A DNA stretch of 12,396 nucleotides, from positions 1 through 12,396 of the forward strand of contig JAHFAP010000052.1 in the NCBI GenBank assembly GCA_023250495.1, given 5' to 3'. Made by a program: the position numbers and the translations under genes. A model generated the notes under the pieces. It saw nothing but the letters and a program-made list of their open reading frames with translations. It was not told the DNA's origin and searched no databases. This DNA is from Deltaproteobacteria bacterium (GTDB lineage Bacteria; Desulfobacterota; Binatia; UBA9968). Shown one piece after another: positions 1 through 6,499 of the stretch. The first letter of the stretch is position 1. Every line of letters starts with the position of its first letter.

Positions 1-926
1 TCTACGGATGAGTGGCTGATGTCGCGCTCATGCCAGAGGGCGACGTTCTCCAGCGCCGCCACGGCGTAGGAGCGCATGAGACGCGCCAGGCCGGAGACGT
101 TTTCGGAGAGAATCGGATTCCTCTTGTGCGGCATCGCCGACGATCCCTTCTGTCCGGCGGTGAAAGGCTCTTCAGCCTCTAAGACCTCGGTCCGCTGCAG
201 GTGGCGGATCTCGACGGCAAACTTGTCGAGCGAGCTGGCGATGACCGCCAGCGTGGCGAAGAAGAAAGCATGCCGGTCTCGCTGAATGATCTGATTGGAG
301 ACCGGCGCGGGCTTGAGGCCGCTCTTCTTGCACACGTAGGCTTCCACCTTGGGCGAGATCTGCGCGAAGGTCCCAACGGCGCCGGAGATCTTGCCCACGC
401 TGACCTCGTCAGCGGCTTTCTGCAAGCGCTCCAAGTTTCGTCCCATCTCCTCGTGCCAGAGAGCGAGCTTGAGGCCGAAGGTGATGGGCTCGGCGTGGAC
501 TCCGTGGGTGCGCCCGATCATGGGAACGTTCTTATACTTGAATGCCTGACGCCGCAGCGCCTTGATCATCTCCTTGATGTCCTCGACGAGGATCGAGGCG
601 GCCTCTTTAAGCTGGAGCGCGAAGGCCGTGTCCATGACATCCGAAGATGTCATCCCCACATGAATGTAGCGAGCGTCGTCGCCTACGGACTCCGCCACGG
701 AGCTTAAAAACGCTATCGTCTCGTGCTTGACCTCCGCTTCGATCTTGCGGATGCGCGCGACGTTGAAGCGGGCCTTTTTTTTGATCCGCGCCGCCGCGCT
801 TTCCGGCACCTTGCCCAGCCGCGCCAGCGCCTCCGTGGCCAGGATCTCGACCTCGAGCCACTTTTGAAACTGGTTCTCCTCGGACCAGATGCGGCCCATT
901 TCGGGACGTGTGTAACGTGAAATCAT
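1..926 (-). CDS. purB: Adenylosuccinate lyase, C-terminus cut by window edge
   Basis: Adenylosuccinate lyase acts twice in purine synthesis, splitting SAICAR to AICAR and adenylosuccinate to AMP with release of fumarate. The 308 visible residues begin MISRYTRPEMGRIWSEENQF and have no stop before the window edge; the family is about 430 residues, so roughly the last quarter is missing. Seen directly: KHET with His68, HVGMTSSD with His89, RTHGVHAEP with His141, and the fumarase/aspartase signature GSSAMPHKRNP at 261-271 with Ser262/Ser263. These positions match the numbering I recall for the Bacillus enzyme. The start is the ATG at 926; no Shine-Dalgarno is visible before it, and a heptamer-repeat hairpin begins about 15 bases upstream. 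It is the last gene seen of the minus-strand run rpsO-pnp-M16-dut-purB. Confidence 0.97.
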   Translation of the reverse strand, partial: MISRYTRPEMGRIWSEENQFQKWLEVEILATEALARLGKVPESAAARIKKKARFNVARIRKIEAEVKHETIAFLSSVAESVGDDARYIHVGMTSSDVMDTAFALQLKEAASILVEDIKEMIKALRRQAFKYKNVPMIGRTHGVHAEPITFGLKLALWHEEMGRNLERLQKAADEVSVGKISGAVGTFAQISPKVEAYVCKKSGLKPAPVSNQIIQRDRHAFFFATLAVIASSLDKFAVEIRHLQRTEVLEAEEPFTAGQKGSSAMPHKRNPILSENVSGLARLMRSYAVAALENVALWHERDISHSSV

Positions 927-940
927 GTCAGCTAAAAATT

Positions 941-1009
941 AATTTTGAATTATGAGTTTTGAATTTTGAGTTATCGGAATTCAAAATTCAACATTCAAAA
1001 CTCAAAATT
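941..1009. repeat. Heptamer-repeat inverted repeat between dut and purB
   Basis: Two 32-base arms (941-972 and 978-1009) flank a 5-base loop (973-977). Each arm is built of 7-base units: GAATTTT, GAGTTTT and variants such as GAATTAT on the plus strand in the left arm, and the reverse complements in the right arm. The arms match at 27 of 32 positions, so the transcript could fold into a long AT-rich hairpin. The right arm overlaps the dut stop codon (TGA, 1002-1004). No T-run follows the hairpin, so it does not look like a standard intrinsic terminator. Confidence 0.9.
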
Positions 1010-1466
1010 TCTTTTTTTGGTCTGTGTGTCCAAAGCCCCCCTCTTGACGCTCAGAGGAGGGCAGTTCTTTGACCTCCTGCCATTTCGCTCTGCAGACGCG
1101 CTGCACCACCATCTGGGCGACCCGTTGACCGCGGCGAATGACGACCGGCTCGCGCCCTAGATTGATGGCGAGCAACTGGATTTCTCCCCGATAGTCGGAA
1201 TCGATCGTTCCCGGACTATTGACCAGCGTCAGGCCTTCGCGCAATGCCAGACCGCTGCGGGGCCGAATCTCGGCCTCGAAACCGAGCGGCAGCGCCACGG
1301 CGATCCCGGTAGGGATCAGCGCGCGCTCGAACGGTGCAAGGATCAAGTCTTCATCCAAATCAGCCGCGAGATCCAAGCCCGCGGATCCTTCGGTCATGTA
1401 AGCAGGGAGCGGAAGCTCGTCCTTCCTCGCGCGGACCCGCTTGATCTGAATCTGGACTTCCTCCAT
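1002..1466 (-). CDS. dut: dUTP diphosphatase (dUTPase)
   Basis: dUTPase hydrolyses dUTP to dUMP and pyrophosphate, supplying dUMP for thymidylate synthesis and keeping uracil out of DNA. The 154-residue product has all five trimeric dUTPase motifs: I AGLDLAA (29-35), II RPRSGLAL (68-75), III GTIDSDYRG (86-94) with the expected catalytic Asp89, IV RGQRVAQMV (112-120), and V GGFGHTDQ (143-150). Motif V usually ends GFGSTG, so the C-terminal arm is atypical, and the final Phe codon and stop lie in a heptamer repeat. The start is set at 1466 because the upstream open frame back to 1547 is translated heptamer repeat, not dUTPase sequence. No Shine-Dalgarno is seen. The product is cytoplasmic. Confidence 0.96.
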   Translation of the reverse strand: MEEVQIQIKRVRARKDELPLPAYMTEGSAGLDLAADLDEDLILAPFERALIPTGIAVALPLGFEAEIRPRSGLALREGLTLVNSPGTIDSDYRGEIQLLAINLGREPVVIRRGQRVAQMVVQRVCRAKWQEVKELPSSERQEGGFGHTDQKKKF

Positions 1467-1475
1467 GACTCGAAG

Positions 1476-1552
1476 AAAGGATAAAGGATGAGGGATGAAG
1501 GATGAAGGATGAAGACTAAACTTCAGCCTTCTGTTTTCCGCTTTCATCCTTC
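1476..1552. repeat. Eleven-unit heptamer array between M16 gene and dut
   Basis: Seventy-seven bases divide exactly into eleven 7-mers. The first six are purine-rich on the plus strand (AAAGGAT twice, GAGGGAT, GAAGGAT twice, GAAGACT; 1476-1517). The next five end in YTTC or TTTC (AAACTTC, AGCCTTC, TGTTTTC, CGCTTTC, ATCCTTC; 1518-1552). The outer halves are partly complementary (1504-1513 with 1543-1552), so a hairpin is possible. The array fills nearly all the spacer between the two genes and includes the M16 stop codon at 1544-1546. Read through in the dut frame it gives a false N-terminal extension rich in HPSSF-like residues. Confidence 0.9.
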
Positions 1553-2812
1553 AAATGCGCCGCTCAGCTCCAGTTTTTTCTTCTCGACATCTCCCAAGAG
1601 GGTCAGGGCCATTGCCTCAGGCCGAAGGATAGAAGCGGCCAGCTCGACAACATCACTGCGCGACACTGAACGTATCCCTTGGGTGATCTCCTCTAAAGAA
1701 ATGGCCTTGCCGAAATAGATCTCATCCTTGGTGATGTGGCTCATCCAGGAATCGGAGCTCTCGAGTCCCAGGATCATGTTCCCGATCAATTGATTTCTCG
1801 TGCGTTCGAGCTCTTCCTGGCCGATCTCTCCAGCGCCCAGCCTCTTCATCTCTCTGAGAATGAGCTCGACCACCTCCTCCGCCCAGTCGAGGCTCGTGCC
1901 CGCGTAAATGCCCAGATAGCCCACGTCTCGATAAGAGGACAGAAAGGAATAGACCGAGTAGACCTTGCCGCGCTTCTCGCGGATCTCCTGAAACAGCCGC
2001 GAGCTCATCCCCCCTCCCAAGATGGTGTTGAGGATATAAGCGGCATAGCGCATGGGATGGGACTGGTGGATCGCGGCGACGCCGAAACAGAGATGGACCT
2101 GCTCCAACGGCTTTGCATGCTGGAATATCCCGCTCTGGAGCCTGGGAGCGCTCGATTCTGAATTTTGAATGTTGAGTTTTGAATTTTGAATTGTGCCCAG
2201 ACGCTGCTCCATTTCCTTCACCAGATAATCATGGCCGAGGTGACCGGCGGCGACGACGATCACGCGGCCCGGAAGGTAACGGGCGCGCACAAAGTTGAGA
2301 AAATCCTCACGGTGAAGATTTTGGACCGTAGCCGCCTCGCCGCAAATGGGCCGCCCCAGAGGATGGTCGGGAAAGAAATCGAGGCTGAAGAGGTCGTGCA
2401 CGTAATCGTCGGGGGTGTCCTCGGCCTGGGAGATCTCCTGCAGGATAACCGATCTCTCCCGCTCGATCTCCTCGCGGTCGAAAACCGAATGGAGAAAGAT
2501 ATCGGTGAGGAGGTCCACGGCCAGAGGCAGGTTCTCATCCAGCACCTTGGCGTAGTAGCAGGTGTACTCCTTAGCGGTAAATGCGTTCAGAACGCCGCCG
2601 ACCGAGTCCATCTCCTCGGCGATGCGGGAGGCGCTGCGCTGCTCTGTCCCTTTGAAAAAGAGATGCTCGATGAAGTGCGAGATCCCGTTCTGGTGGCGCG
2701 CTTCGTGCCGCGATCCGTTCTCCACCCAGATCCCCAGGCTGACGGACCGGGTATCCGGCATCTCTTTGGACAGGATGCGAATACCGTTGTCCAGAACGGT
2801 CTTGTTAAACAT
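1544..2812 (-). CDS. M16 (pitrilysin/processing peptidase-like) zinc metallopeptidase
   Basis: This 422-residue protein is an M16 family peptidase of the single-chain bacterial type. The inverted zinc motif HFIEH sits at residues 46-50 and the third ligand fits Glu126 in ERSVILQEI, the usual spacing. The second half-domain carries the typical GGGMSSRLFQEIREKRG segment. Such genes often follow pnp in bacterial genomes, as here, with 17 bases between pnp stop and this start; the natural substrate is generally unknown. No signal peptide is visible, so it is probably cytoplasmic. Between the two half-domains, after MEQRLG, 14 residues of heptamer-repeat origin are inserted in frame. The last codons GAA GGA TGA are also repeat sequence. 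No clear Shine-Dalgarno precedes the ATG at 2812. Confidence 0.95.
   Translation of the reverse strand: MFNKTVLDNGIRILSKEMPDTRSVSLGIWVENGSRHEARHQNGISHFIEHLFFKGTEQRSASRIAEEMDSVGGVLNAFTAKEYTCYYAKVLDENLPLAVDLLTDIFLHSVFDREEIERERSVILQEISQAEDTPDDYVHDLFSLDFFPDHPLGRPICGEAATVQNLHREDFLNFVRARYLPGRVIVVAAGHLGHDYLVKEMEQRLGTIQNSKLNIQNSESSAPRLQSGIFQHAKPLEQVHLCFGVAAIHQSHPMRYAAYILNTILGGGMSSRLFQEIREKRGKVYSVYSFLSSYRDVGYLGIYAGTSLDWAEEVVELILREMKRLGAGEIGQEELERTRNQLIGNMILGLESSDSWMSHITKDEIYFGKAISLEEITQGIRSVSRSDVVELAASILRPEAMALTLLGDVEKKKLELSGAFEG
2154..2195. repeat. Six heptamers inserted in frame in the M16 peptidase gene
   Basis: Forty-two bases divide into six 7-mers on the plus strand: GATTCTG, AATTTTG, AATGTTG, AGTTTTG, AATTTTG, AATTGTG. 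They are the same sequence family as the purB/dut inverted repeat. Since 42 is divisible by both 3 and 7, the reading frame is kept, and the array is read on the minus strand as TIQNSKLNIQNSES. It is markedly AT-rich in a GC-rich gene and falls in the expected loop before the ...LEQVHLCFG strand. Confidence 0.92.
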
Positions 2813-2829
2813 CGAAAGGAAGCTATGCT

Positions 2830-4974
2830 TTAGCGTTCGCTTGGGGTTGAATCTTCAGGATGGACCCTGGAAGCCCTCGAGGGCTGAGACTTTCCGGCCT
2901 CCGCAAGCGCCTCTTTGCGGCTGAGCCGGATCTTGCCCTGCTTGTCAATCTCCAGGACCTTGACCATCACCTCATCCCCTTCCTTCAACACATCGCTGAC
3001 ATGACGCACGCGCTCCGGAGCCAACTGCGAGATATGGACCAGGCCGTCCGTGCCCGGAAAGATCTCCACGAAGGCGCCAAAGTCCATGATCTTTCTCACG
3101 GTGCCCCGGTAGATCTTTCCGATCTCCGCCTCGGCGGTTATTCTCTGGACCATCTCCACGGCCCTGCGGCTGGCGGCCTCGTCGTTGGAGGCGATCGTGA
3201 CGGTGCCGTCGTCCTCCACATCCATCTTGACGCCCGTCTCTTCGACGATCCCGCGGATGACCTTGCCTCCCGGACCGATGATCTCCCGGATCTTCTCGGG
3301 TCTGACCTTCAGCGTAATAATTCTCGGGGCATGACCGGAGAGCTCGCTGCGCGGCTCAGCGATCGTTCTCCCCATCACCTCAAGAATCCCCAGTCTCCCT
3401 TCCCGCGCTTGATAGAGCGCCTCGCGCATGACCTCACGCTTCACCCCGGCAATCTTGATATCCATCTGCAGGGCCGTGACCCCCTCGCGGCTCCCGGCGA
3501 CTTTGAAATCCATGTCCCCCAGGTGATCTTCGTCTCCGAGGATATCGGAGAGGACACAGAAACGATCTCCCTCTTTGATCAGACCCATAGCGATGCCGGC
3601 GACCGGCGCGGCGATCGGGACCCCCGCGTCCATGAGGGAAAGGGAGCCGCCACACACGGTTGCCATAGAGGTGGAGCCGTTGGACTCCAGGACTTCTGAG
3701 ACGATGCGAATGGTATAGGGAAAATCTTCCTCTCGGGGGAGAACGGGAACGAGCGCCCGCTCCGCCAGGGCGCCGTGGCCGATGTCCCTGCGGCTGGGGC
3801 CGCGCAGGAATTTCACCTCGCCGACGCTGAAGGGAGGGAAGTTGTAGTGCAGCATGAATTTTTTGTAGTGCTCGCCGATCAGGGCGTCGATCTTTTGCTC
3901 ATCGGAGGTCGTTCCCAAGGTCGTAATGACCAAGGCCTGGGTCTCTCCCCGGGTAAAGAGGGCCGAGCCGTGCGTTCGCGGAAGGATTTCAATCTCACAG
4001 CTAATCGGGCGGACAGTTTTGAGCCCCCTGCCGTCGATTCTCCGTCCCTCCCGGACGATGAGCTGACGGAACTGGCTCTTTTTCAGTTGCTCGAAAATTG
4101 CTTTGGTCTCTTTTGCTCTCTCCGGGTATTCCAGCAAGAGCTGAGAGACGACCTCGGCTTTGACCTCGTCAAGGCGCTTGTAGCGCTCTAGCTTCTCGGG
4201 AACCGCAATGGCCTGAAGAATTTTGTCTCGGGCCATCTCTTCGACTCGCTTCATCAGCGCCTTATCGGGTTCGACTAACGGGATCGGCCGCTTGCTCTTT
4301 CCTACCGATCGCTTGATCTCCTCTTGATAGTCCAGAAGCTTCTGAATCGCCTCATGGCCAAAAAACAACGCCTCAAGGATCGCATCCTCCGGAAGCATGC
4401 GGGCCCCGCCTTCCACCATGACGATGGCATCACGGCTCCCGGAGAGGAAGATATCCACATCGCTGTCGCGCAACTGGCTCTGGGTCGGGTTGATAACCCA
4501 CTCTCCTTGAACCCTGCCTACGCGCACGCCGGCAAGGGGTCCGTTAAAAGGGATATCGGAGACCTCGAGAGCTACTGAGGTCCCCAGCATGGCCACCACG
4601 TCGGGGTCGTTCTCCCTGTCCGCTGATAGTACCGTGGCGATGATCTGCGTCTCGCACCTGAGCCCGTCGGAAAACAGCGGGCGAATCGAGCGGTCGAGGA
4701 GCCGGCAGGTGAGAATCTCTTTCTCCGAAGGTCGACCCTCGCGCTTGAAAAAACCGCCGGGGATTTTTCCGGCGGCGAAGGTCTTCTCCTGGTAGTCTAC
4801 CGTCAACGGAAAGAAGTCTGTGTCGCCCTTGAGTTCCTTAGCCGCCACGGCGGTCACCAGAACCACGGTCTCGCCGTACCGAACGAGGGCCGCGCCGTCG
4901 GCCTGCTTCGCCATCCTGCCCACCTCTATGGATAGGGGACGGCCATAGTATTCAACTTCAATTTTTTTCGCCAT
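2830..4974 (-). CDS. pnp: Polynucleotide phosphorylase
   Basis: PNPase degrades RNA 3' to 5' using phosphate and can run in reverse to add tails; it works as a homotrimer, often in the degradosome. The 714-residue product has the full family layout: first RNase PH domain (about 10-145, FFKREGRPSE at 75-84), helical linker (about 150-300), second RNase PH domain (about 310-545, THGSALFTRGETQ at 334-346 and DEDHLGDMDF at 481-490 with the catalytic Asp481/Asp487), KH domain (about 552-612, IIGPGGKVIRGI) and S1 domain (about 619-688, GTVRKIMDFGAFVEI). The start at 4974 has an AAGGA Shine-Dalgarno 8 bases upstream. It follows rpsO by 75 bases, the classic rpsO-pnp arrangement; no clear terminator or RNase III-type hairpin is seen in that gap. 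Confidence 0.99.
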   Translation of the reverse strand: MAKKIEVEYYGRPLSIEVGRMAKQADGAALVRYGETVVLVTAVAAKELKGDTDFFPLTVDYQEKTFAAGKIPGGFFKREGRPSEKEILTCRLLDRSIRPLFSDGLRCETQIIATVLSADRENDPDVVAMLGTSVALEVSDIPFNGPLAGVRVGRVQGEWVINPTQSQLRDSDVDIFLSGSRDAIVMVEGGARMLPEDAILEALFFGHEAIQKLLDYQEEIKRSVGKSKRPIPLVEPDKALMKRVEEMARDKILQAIAVPEKLERYKRLDEVKAEVVSQLLLEYPERAKETKAIFEQLKKSQFRQLIVREGRRIDGRGLKTVRPISCEIEILPRTHGSALFTRGETQALVITTLGTTSDEQKIDALIGEHYKKFMLHYNFPPFSVGEVKFLRGPSRRDIGHGALAERALVPVLPREEDFPYTIRIVSEVLESNGSTSMATVCGGSLSLMDAGVPIAAPVAGIAMGLIKEGDRFCVLSDILGDEDHLGDMDFKVAGSREGVTALQMDIKIAGVKREVMREALYQAREGRLGILEVMGRTIAEPRSELSGHAPRIITLKVRPEKIREIIGPGGKVIRGIVEETGVKMDVEDDGTVTIASNDEAASRRAVEMVQRITAEAEIGKIYRGTVRKIMDFGAFVEIFPGTDGLVHISQLAPERVRHVSDVLKEGDEVMVKVLEIDKQGKIRLSRKEALAEAGKSQPSRASRVHPEDSTPSER

Positions 4975-5049
4975 AAATTAGATCCTTCTAGGTGAACGGG
5001 AGGGGCTTTACGGGAAAATAAGACGGGAGGGGGACTTCAGCTTGAACCA

Positions 5050-5319
5050 CTACTTCCTGATGCCCAACCGTTGGATTAAACTTCGATATCTCTCGTATTC
5101 ATTCTTCCTGAGATAGTCGAGAAGCCGCCTCCTCTGCCCTACCAGCATGAGGAGACCCCGGCGGGAGTGGTGATCCTTGACATGGATCTTGAAGTGCTCC
5201 GTGAGGTGATCGATGCGTTGACTGAGCAAGGCAACTTGAACCTCAGGTGAGCCAGTATCGGTCTGATGGAGTCTGAACTGCTCAATAACCTCTTTCCGCT
5301 GCGGCTGAGCAATCCCCAT
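5050..5319 (-). CDS. rpsO: 30S ribosomal protein S15
   Basis: S15 binds the central domain of 16S rRNA early in 30S assembly and contributes to a bridge with the 50S subunit. The product from the ATG at 5319 is 89 residues, the usual S15 length. The family core DTGSPEVQVALLSQRI, HFKIHVKDHHSRRGLL and the RRRLLDYLRKNE / RYRSLIQRLG end are all present. An earlier in-frame ATG at 5337 would add six residues of non-family sequence, and the GGAGGA just before 5319 supports the shorter start. pnp lies directly downstream. S15 commonly represses its own translation through leader RNA structure, but I cannot assign a specific S15-binding fold here. Confidence 0.98.
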   Translation of the reverse strand: MGIAQPQRKEVIEQFRLHQTDTGSPEVQVALLSQRIDHLTEHFKIHVKDHHSRRGLLMLVGQRRRLLDYLRKNEYERYRSLIQRLGIRK

Positions 5320-5322
5320 CTG

Positions 5323-5328
5323 TCCTCC
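5323..5328 (-). promoter_or_regulatory. Shine-Dalgarno of rpsO deciding the start
   Basis: GGAGGA on the minus strand ends three bases before the ATG at 5319. It is the only good ribosome binding site here and lies downstream of the alternative ATGs at 5337 and 5334, so it favours the 89-residue product. The spacing is slightly short. Confidence 0.75.
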
Positions 5329-5362
5329 GTTCATCATCTCTCTTTCTTCTGTGATTATTATT

Positions 5363-5391
5363 TTTCTACCATACTAACCTGGCCTTGTAAA
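5363..5391 (-). promoter_or_regulatory. Possible rpsO promoter
   Basis: On the minus strand TTTACA (5386-5391) and TAGAAA (5363-5368) are separated by 17 bases and would start transcription near 5356, giving a leader of about 37 bases. Both hexamers are imperfect, so this is a weak pattern match. rpsO may instead be read from the upstream membrane-protein gene. Confidence 0.3.
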
Positions 5392-5448
5392 GCAGCTCGG
5401 CTGGCAAAGATTTCCACGTGTGGAAGGAATTTCACCGGCCCAGCTGCT
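5391..5448. repeat. Nested inverted repeat upstream of rpsO
   Basis: Outer arms 5391-5404 and 5435-5448 are complementary at 12 of 14 positions. Inside them lies a second inverted repeat, TTCCACGTGTGGAA at 5412-5425, with 6-base arms and a 2-base centre. The structure straddles the stop codon of the membrane-protein gene (5432-5434) and lies before rpsO. No T-run follows on either strand, so it is not a standard intrinsic terminator. A transcript attenuator, RNA processing site or protein-binding operator are possibilities. Confidence 0.6.
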
Positions 5449-5785
5449 GCTCGCTTCGTGAGCCGGACGCCAAACGGTAGGCATCGACGATGACCCATAC
5501 ATAGAGCGCACCGGCGAGAACGCCGCCCGCAAACAGCCTGAGCCCGTTCACGCCCAGGCGCACAAGGTTTTCTCTGGCCCAACTGAGAAGGTTTTCGCCT
5601 TCTGCCAAGAGGTGTGCTTCCATCACGGTCAGGGTCTGGAGGATAAAGAAGTTGAAGAACGCGGCCACCGCCAGAATGATAAAGCCCCGATCATAACTCC
5701 CCGCGTAGGCCTGGCCCAAGCCAGGCACGAGCAGGCTCAACAGAGCCGCAAGCCAGCCCTTCTTAGCAGGTTTTGCTGCCATCAT
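5432..5785 (-). CDS. Small membrane protein with PGLGQxYxG motif, function unknown
   Basis: A 117-residue protein with three likely membrane segments: residues 11-28 (LAALLSLLVPGLGQAYAG), 34-52 (GFIILAVAAFFNFFILQTL) and about 82-103 (RLFAGGVLAGALYVWVIVDAYR). The first carries the PGLGQ-x-Y-x-G then RG pattern found in small TM2/DUF5683-like membrane proteins, whose function is generally not known. The N-terminus MMAAKPAKKGW is positively charged before the first helix. Either of two adjacent ATGs (5785, 5782) could be used, with no clear Shine-Dalgarno. It ends 112 bases before rpsO on the same strand and is divergent from the secreted protease-like gene. The precise family is not certain. 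Confidence 0.75.
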   Translation of the reverse strand: MMAAKPAKKGWLAALLSLLVPGLGQAYAGSYDRGFIILAVAAFFNFFILQTLTVMEAHLLAEGENLLSWARENLVRLGVNGLRLFAGGVLAGALYVWVIVDAYRLASGSRSEQQLGR

Positions 5786-5795
5786 GCGATGGCCT

Positions 5796-5825
5796 ACTAT
5801 GGATGTGCTCGGACTCCTTTGTCAA
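5796..5825 (-). promoter_or_regulatory. Possible promoter of the small membrane-protein gene
   Basis: A perfect TTGACA (5820-5825, minus strand) is followed after 18 bases by CATAGT (5796-5801). The predicted start near 5789 lies only about four bases before the first ATG (5785), which would make the mRNA almost leaderless and agrees with the missing Shine-Dalgarno. The -10 element matches only 4 of 6. Confidence 0.35.
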
Positions 5826-5887
5826 GGAGAAAGCGGACGAGAAAAACGTTTTTTATCACACCGGGTTCTATGCTAGATTAGCCAAGC

Positions 5888-6484
5888 ATGAAGGGGCATC
5901 GCGGTACGTTCTTTATCGTCCTCCTGGCCCTGTTTTTCTGCGCCGTGCCCTGTCGCTCCGCGGAAATGCTCCGCTGGATCGATGACAAAGGCGTGGTCCA
6001 TTTCACCGACAGCCTGCAAAGCATCCCGCAGAAATTCCGCTCCAAAGCGACGCGGATAAAAACCAGCAGCCAGCTCCCTCCCGTGCCCATACCCGCTGAC
6101 AAGGCCTCGGTCCCGTTCCAGAAAAAGGGCGAGCTTATGATCGTCCAGGCGACGCTCAATGAAAAGGCGGCGGCAAAGTTCGTCGTCGATACAGGCGCAA
6201 GCTACACGACAATCTCGCGGGCAACCGCCAAGGAGCTAGAGATCGATCTCGAAAGCAACCCTTCGTTGATCCCTCTCCAGACCGCCAATGGCATCATCCA
6301 GGCGCCGCTGGTCAGCGTTCATTCGATAGAGGTCGGAGGGCTCGGGCTCAAAGACCTCACCGTGGCGGTTCACGACGTCTTCCCTGACCCCGCCATCGCC
6401 GGCCTCCTTGGGCTCAATTTCCTAAGCCAATTCCGCCTCGATATCGACAGCAAAGCCGGCGTCCTGCGCCTGGAGAAAAAATAA
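5888..6484 (+). CDS. Exported DUF4124 plus retropepsin-like aspartic protease
   Basis: This 198-residue protein has a signal peptide (about 1-25, hydrophobic TFFIVLLALFFCAV, possible cleavage after RSA). A short DUF4124-like segment follows, LRWIDDKGVVHFTDSLQSIP (28-47), and then a clan AA retropepsin-like domain (about 80-198). The domain shows the catalytic motif FVVDTGASYTTIS with Asp101 and the late strand AGLLGLNFLSQFRLDID (171-187). Family members of this type are single-lobe aspartic proteases that should work as dimers; substrates are mostly unknown. It should act in the periplasm or at the envelope. An in-frame TAG at 5879-5881 rules out a longer start, and no Shine-Dalgarno is seen. 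It is divergent from the membrane-protein gene and converges on the HNH gene 15 bases away. Confidence 0.85.
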   Translation: MKGHRGTFFIVLLALFFCAVPCRSAEMLRWIDDKGVVHFTDSLQSIPQKFRSKATRIKTSSQLPPVPIPADKASVPFQKKGELMIVQATLNEKAAAKFVVDTGASYTTISRATAKELEIDLESNPSLIPLQTANGIIQAPLVSVHSIEVGGLGLKDLTVAVHDVFPDPAIAGLLGLNFLSQFRLDIDSKAGVLRLEKK

Positions 6485-6499
6485 TTCGCCTTGCGGGTG

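Noticed and set aside
1467..1547. N-terminal extension of dut to the ATG at 1547
   Set aside because: The added 27 residues are translated heptamer repeat (HPSSF-like), not dUTPase sequence, and family length and motif positions fit the ATG at 1466.
941..1552. CRISPR array or tandem repeat locus
   Set aside because: The units are 7 bases in contiguous register without spacers; a CRISPR needs repeats of about 24-40 bases separated by unique spacers.
2186..3699. Long plus-strand open frames opposite the M16 peptidase and pnp
   Set aside because: They are antisense to well-recognised genes, have no recognisable domain, and arise from GC-rich codon use on the other strand.
5320..5337. Longer rpsO start at 5337
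   Set aside because: Adds six residues outside the family; the GGAGGA ribosome binding site lies after that ATG and serves 5319.
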